Assembly: GCF_001613325.1 (NCBI RefSeq)
Contig: NZ_BDCD01000011.1
Location: 310,001-374,000 of the forward strand
DNA from: Nocardia yamanashiensis NBRC 100130
GTDB lineage: Bacteria > Actinomycetota > Actinomycetes > Mycobacteriales > Mycobacteriaceae
Reading direction: 5' to 3'
DNA length: 64,000 nt
Position 1 is the first letter of the stretch; each line of letters opens with the position of its first letter. The notes beneath the pieces are model-generated. The model did no database searches and had not been told where the DNA came from. It saw nothing but the letters and a program-made list of their open reading frames with translations. The translations under genes and the position numbers were made by a program. This document shows, one piece after another, positions 61,535 through 64,000 of this stretch.

Positions 61535-61654
61535 CCTGTCGCGCGCGCTCGAATTCCGTTATCGGGAATTGATTTTCGTGTGATATGGTGAAGGCGAGCA
61601 TGAATTCTTTTGTCTAACATCGATTTTCCTGACCGTTTTTCGGAGGAGAATTCG

Positions 61655-62494
61655 ATGGATCAGCAGCCCAGCAGGACCGCGATGATGGCGGCCGCCGGAC
61701 GCGCCGCGCACCTGATCGTGGACCGCGAGCCGTACCTGTTCGAGGACACCGTGGCGGCGCGGCTGCTGGGGGACCAGGCCGAGGAACTCATCGGATATCA
61801 CCGGCGATACGGCGAACATCTCATCCTGCGCGGCACCCGTGCGCAGGTCAATGCACGCAGCCGCTATGCCGAAGGCCGCTTGCGGGAAGGCTTCTCGCAA
61901 TACGTGATCCTCGGGGCGGGCCTGGACACCTTCGGCTATCGGTCACCCGGGCTCGGTCGGCCGGCCGTGTACGAGGTCGACCATCCCGCGACCCAGGAAT
62001 GGAAGCGGGAATTGCTGGCATCCGCGGGAATTCCCACGGATCATGTCGAATTCGTGGGCGTGGATTTCGAAACCGACAACCTCACACAGGAATTGATGGC
62101 GCACGGCCTCGATCCCGAGCATCCGGCTCTGATCAGCTGGCTCGGCGTGAGCATGTACCTGACCGAAGCCGCCGTCGGCCGCACCCTGGCCGGTCTCTTC
62201 CATTTCCCCGCCGGCAGCGAACTCGTCATGGAATATGCCCTGCCGCCCGCCCTGCGCGACGCGTCCGGGACCGCCTACGCCGACGTCGCACTGGCCGCCA
62301 CCGCCGAACAGGGCGAACCGTGGCTGAGCTTCTTCACCCCCGACACCCTCACCGCGCTGCTGCACCGGCACGGATTCGACGTGGTCGAACACGTCTCCCA
62401 GCGCGATGCCGTCGACCCGGCGCTCTGGCGGCGCACCGACGGCCTGGCGCCCGTCGACCTGTGCCGGCTGGTCCGGGCCGTCGCCGTGCGGTGA
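61655..62494 (+). CDS. SAM-dependent methyltransferase (TIGR00027 / leucine carboxyl-type)
   Basis: The 279-residue methyltransferase is of the class with many mycobacterial paralogues. TAMMAAAGRAAHL is the N-terminal helix, ILGAGLDTFGYRSPGL the SAM-binding GxGxD loop, and YEVDHPATQEWKRELL the second acidic loop. ISWLGVSMYLTEAAVGRTL follows. Related proteins methylate carboxyl groups of small molecules or lipids. ATG 61655 follows GGAGGA. The upstream 120 bases are unusually AT-rich for this genome and should hold a promoter. Confidence 0.88.
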   Translation: MDQQPSRTAMMAAAGRAAHLIVDREPYLFEDTVAARLLGDQAEELIGYHRRYGEHLILRGTRAQVNARSRYAEGRLREGFSQYVILGAGLDTFGYRSPGLGRPAVYEVDHPATQEWKRELLASAGIPTDHVEFVGVDFETDNLTQELMAHGLDPEHPALISWLGVSMYLTEAAVGRTLAGLFHFPAGSELVMEYALPPALRDASGTAYADVALAATAEQGEPWLSFFTPDTLTALLHRHGFDVVEHVSQRDAVDPALWRRTDGLAPVDLCRLVRAVAVR

Positions 62495-62595
62495 GCGGCG
62501 AATCGCCGTGGAGTGCTGGCCTTTTCCCGGGGTGATTGAACTTGCGTCCAGGACTGCCGAGACTGAATTCTCGACGTTTGCTGGAGGCGGTGGCG

Positions 62596-63690
62596 ATGGG
62601 CTGGCGGGGAGTGCTCGGACTGGTCGGTGCGGCGGTGCTGGGTGTGGGGACCACGGTCGGTGCGTCGGATGCGGGGGCGTACGAGCCGCATCGCGAGGAG
62701 TTCGCCAATCCGGTGCTGGCGGCGGGGGCCGATCCGAGCATCGCCTATTACCAGGGGCGGTTTCATCTGGTGCAGGGGGATTTCTACAACGACGACAATA
62801 TTGTGGTCCGGAGTTCGGCGACCTTGGGCGGGCTGGGGGAGAGCGAACCGAAGGTGGTGTGGGAGCACGCCGCGTGCCCGGCTCCGGCCTGCACCAAGAT
62901 CTGGGCTCCGGAATTGCAGCGCATCGGGGAGCGGTGGTGGATCTACTTCGCGGGGCAGGAGGACGACCGCAACGAGAGCCATCGGATGTATGCGTTGCGG
63001 TCCACCGGGGACGATCCCACGGGGCCGTACGAATATCTCGGGCGGATGGAATTGCCGGGCGGATGGGCCATCGACGGGGTGCATATGCGATACGCGGGGG
63101 AGGAGTACTACCTCTGGTCCTGCTTGAAAGACCCGAACGACACACGGGTGCAGGACATTTGCGTGGTGAAGATGTCGGATCCGATGACGCCGGTGGGCGA
63201 GGCGGTGCATATCGCGACGCCGACCGCGGCTTGGGAGACGGTGCCCAATGACGCCGATCTGCTGATCAATGAAGGACCCGAACCGCTGATCGCGCCGGAC
63301 GGGCGCTTGTTCGTCAGCTTCTCGGCCAATGCGAGCTTCGACGACACCTATCGGCTGGGCATGCTGGAACTGGCCCGGGGCGGGGATCCGCTGGATCCAG
63401 GCGCGTGGACCAAATCGGGCGGGCCGGTACTGCCGGGCGGGCCGGGCGCGATCGCACCGGGACACAACGGGTTCCTGACCGTGGACGGTCAGCCCTGGAT
63501 CACCTATCACGCCCGGCTCGAACCGAACACCGGGTGGGCGGGCCGCAGCGTACGGGCGCAACCCATGTATTTCGGCGCCGACGGACGCCCGCAACTGGGC
63601 CTGGCGTTCGGTCCGGACGCCCCGATCGTCATCGGCGACGCCAACGGCGGGGGACGCGAACCCCGGCATACCTTCGGCAATCCGGGCTGA
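62596..63690 (+). CDS. Secreted glycoside hydrolase family 43-like protein
   Basis: The 364-residue protein has a signal peptide ([20 protein letters not shown], cut after about residue 28) and a five-bladed beta-propeller. The three acidic residues of clan GH-F appear to be present: Asp46 in [10 protein letters not shown] (base), Asp160 in WAIDGVHM (helper) and Glu226 in [10 protein letters not shown] (acid). Likely substrates are arabinan or xylan oligosaccharides outside the cell, or cell-wall arabinose. ATG 62596 follows GGAGG with suitable spacing; a TTG at 62536 would lengthen the N-terminus past the signal. Confidence 0.85.
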   Translation: MGWRGVLGLVGAAVLGVGTTVGASDAGAYEPHREEFANPVLAAGADPSIAYYQGRFHLVQGDFYNDDNIVVRSSATLGGLGESEPKVVWEHAACPAPACTKIWAPELQRIGERWWIYFAGQEDDRNESHRMYALRSTGDDPTGPYEYLGRMELPGGWAIDGVHMRYAGEEYYLWSCLKDPNDTRVQDICVVKMSDPMTPVGEAVHIATPTAAWETVPNDADLLINEGPEPLIAPDGRLFVSFSANASFDDTYRLGMLELARGGDPLDPGAWTKSGGPVLPGGPGAIAPGHNGFLTVDGQPWITYHARLEPNTGWAGRSVRAQPMYFGADGRPQLGLAFGPDAPIVIGDANGGGREPRHTFGNPG

Positions 63691-63695
63691 CCGGG

Positions 63696-63701
63696 TAACC
63701 T
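63696..63701 (+). promoter_or_regulatory. -10 hexamer TAACCT of smc
   Basis: TAACCT lies eight bases before the smc GTG, with no clear Shine-Dalgarno sequence. smc may therefore have its own, nearly leaderless, promoter here. Confidence 0.4.
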
Positions 63702-63709
63702 GGCCGACT

Positions 63710-64000
63710 GTGCACCTGAAGAGTCTGACGCTGAAGGGGTTCAAGTCCTTCGCGTCCGCGACGACCCTGCGGCTCGAGCCGGGCATCACCTGTGTGGTCG
63801 GTCCCAACGGGTCGGGCAAGTCGAACGTCGTCGACGCGCTCACCTGGGTGATGGGCGAGCAGGGCGCGAAAGCGTTGCGGGGCGGCAAGATGGAGGACGT
63901 CATCTTCGCCGGCACCGCCGGTCGTGCCGCGCTGGGCCGCGCCGAGGTGACGCTGACCATCGACAACTCCGACGGCGCGCTGCCCATCGACTACGCCGAG
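63710..64000 (+). CDS. smc: Chromosome segregation protein SMC, 5' part (runs off the right edge)
   Basis: The first 97 codons of the SMC ATPase organise chromosomes as part of condensin. GTG 63710 opens [20 protein letters not shown]. Walker A is [14 protein letters not shown] (about residues 34-47), followed by [24 protein letters not shown]. The usual neighbours acyP and osmC are about 26 kb away in inverted orientation. The coiled coil, hinge and Walker B lie beyond the window. Confidence 0.97.
   Translation, partial: MHLKSLTLKGFKSFASATTLRLEPGITCVVGPNGSGKSNVVDALTWVMGEQGAKALRGGKMEDVIFAGTAGRAALGRAEVTLTIDNSDGALPIDYAE

Noticed and set aside
1..64000. tRNA, rRNA, CRISPR arrays, insertion sequences, prophage or attachment sites
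   Set aside because: I looked for tRNA-like cloverleaf ends, regularly spaced direct repeats, transposase or integrase motifs and phage genes, and found none.

Overview
This is a high-GC actinobacterial chromosome segment, most likely from a Nocardia or close relative. The evidence is gene order plus gene content. Runs cofC/fbiD–gpsA–ddl–(DUF3515)–thiL–ung–rpmB–DAK2–recG, pyc–rsmD–coaD and sepIVA–DUF177–rpmF–rnc–mutM–(osmC, acyP)–smc follow the order known from Mycobacterium tuberculosis (Rv2983 to Rv2922c). F420- and mycothiol-linked enzymes are also present. Many genes start 6-8 bases after a TANNNT hexamer, the actinobacterial leaderless-transcript signature. I saw no tRNA, rRNA, CRISPR array, prophage or insertion sequence.

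Layout. 1-11.4 kb: housekeeping genes (F420 precursor synthesis, glycerol-3-phosphate, D-Ala-D-Ala ligase, thiamine monophosphate kinase, uracil-DNA glycosylase, ribosomal protein L28, DAK2-domain protein, RecG). 11.4-19.6 kb: propionate metabolism, with a PrpR/RamB-type regulator, a DUF445 protein, an IclR regulator with a limonene-epoxide-hydrolase-type protein, and the methylcitrate genes prpD, prpB and prpC. A DUF1737 gene lies antisense between prpD and prpB. 19.6-23.7 kb: metE behind a cobalamin riboswitch, a DUF4242 protein and an AraC regulator. 23.9-28.4 kb: pyc, rsmD, coaD. 28.4-33.8 kb: an AbiEi/PDDEXK-like gene, a GtrA-type membrane protein with a palindrome over its promoter, sepIVA, and the DUF177-rpmF-rnc-mutM operon.

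33.9-38.8 kb: a reductase, then a minus-strand run osmC-acyP-(RGG-tail membrane protein)-(glutathionylspermidine-synthase-type ATP-grasp)-DUF350. The last three resemble the E. coli YgiB/YgiC plus YjfL type of module. I regard them as the best candidate for an incompletely described system. 38.9-42.1 kb: two putative mycothiol-linked genes divergent from a MarR regulator across two near-identical operators, then a P450. 42.1-50.6 kb: the complete Kdp potassium system (kdpE, kdpD, kdpF, kdpA, kdpB, kdpC) with two extra microprotein genes, each overlapping its kdp neighbour by 4 bp, and an enlarged KdpC.

50.6-63.7 kb: accessory genes. These are a PBP-like protein whose N-terminal membrane segment is frameshifted away, an OafA-type acyltransferase, a CBS protein with an ArsB/NhaD transporter, a metallophosphoesterase, an AhpD-like protein, a deazaflavin-dependent oxidoreductase, an acyl-CoA dehydrogenase pair, a DUF1707 protein with two operator-like palindromes, a SAM methyltransferase and a secreted GH43 glycosidase. 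The window ends in the first 97 codons of smc. Compared with mycobacteria, the osmC-acyP pair is inverted and smc is displaced by about 26 kb.
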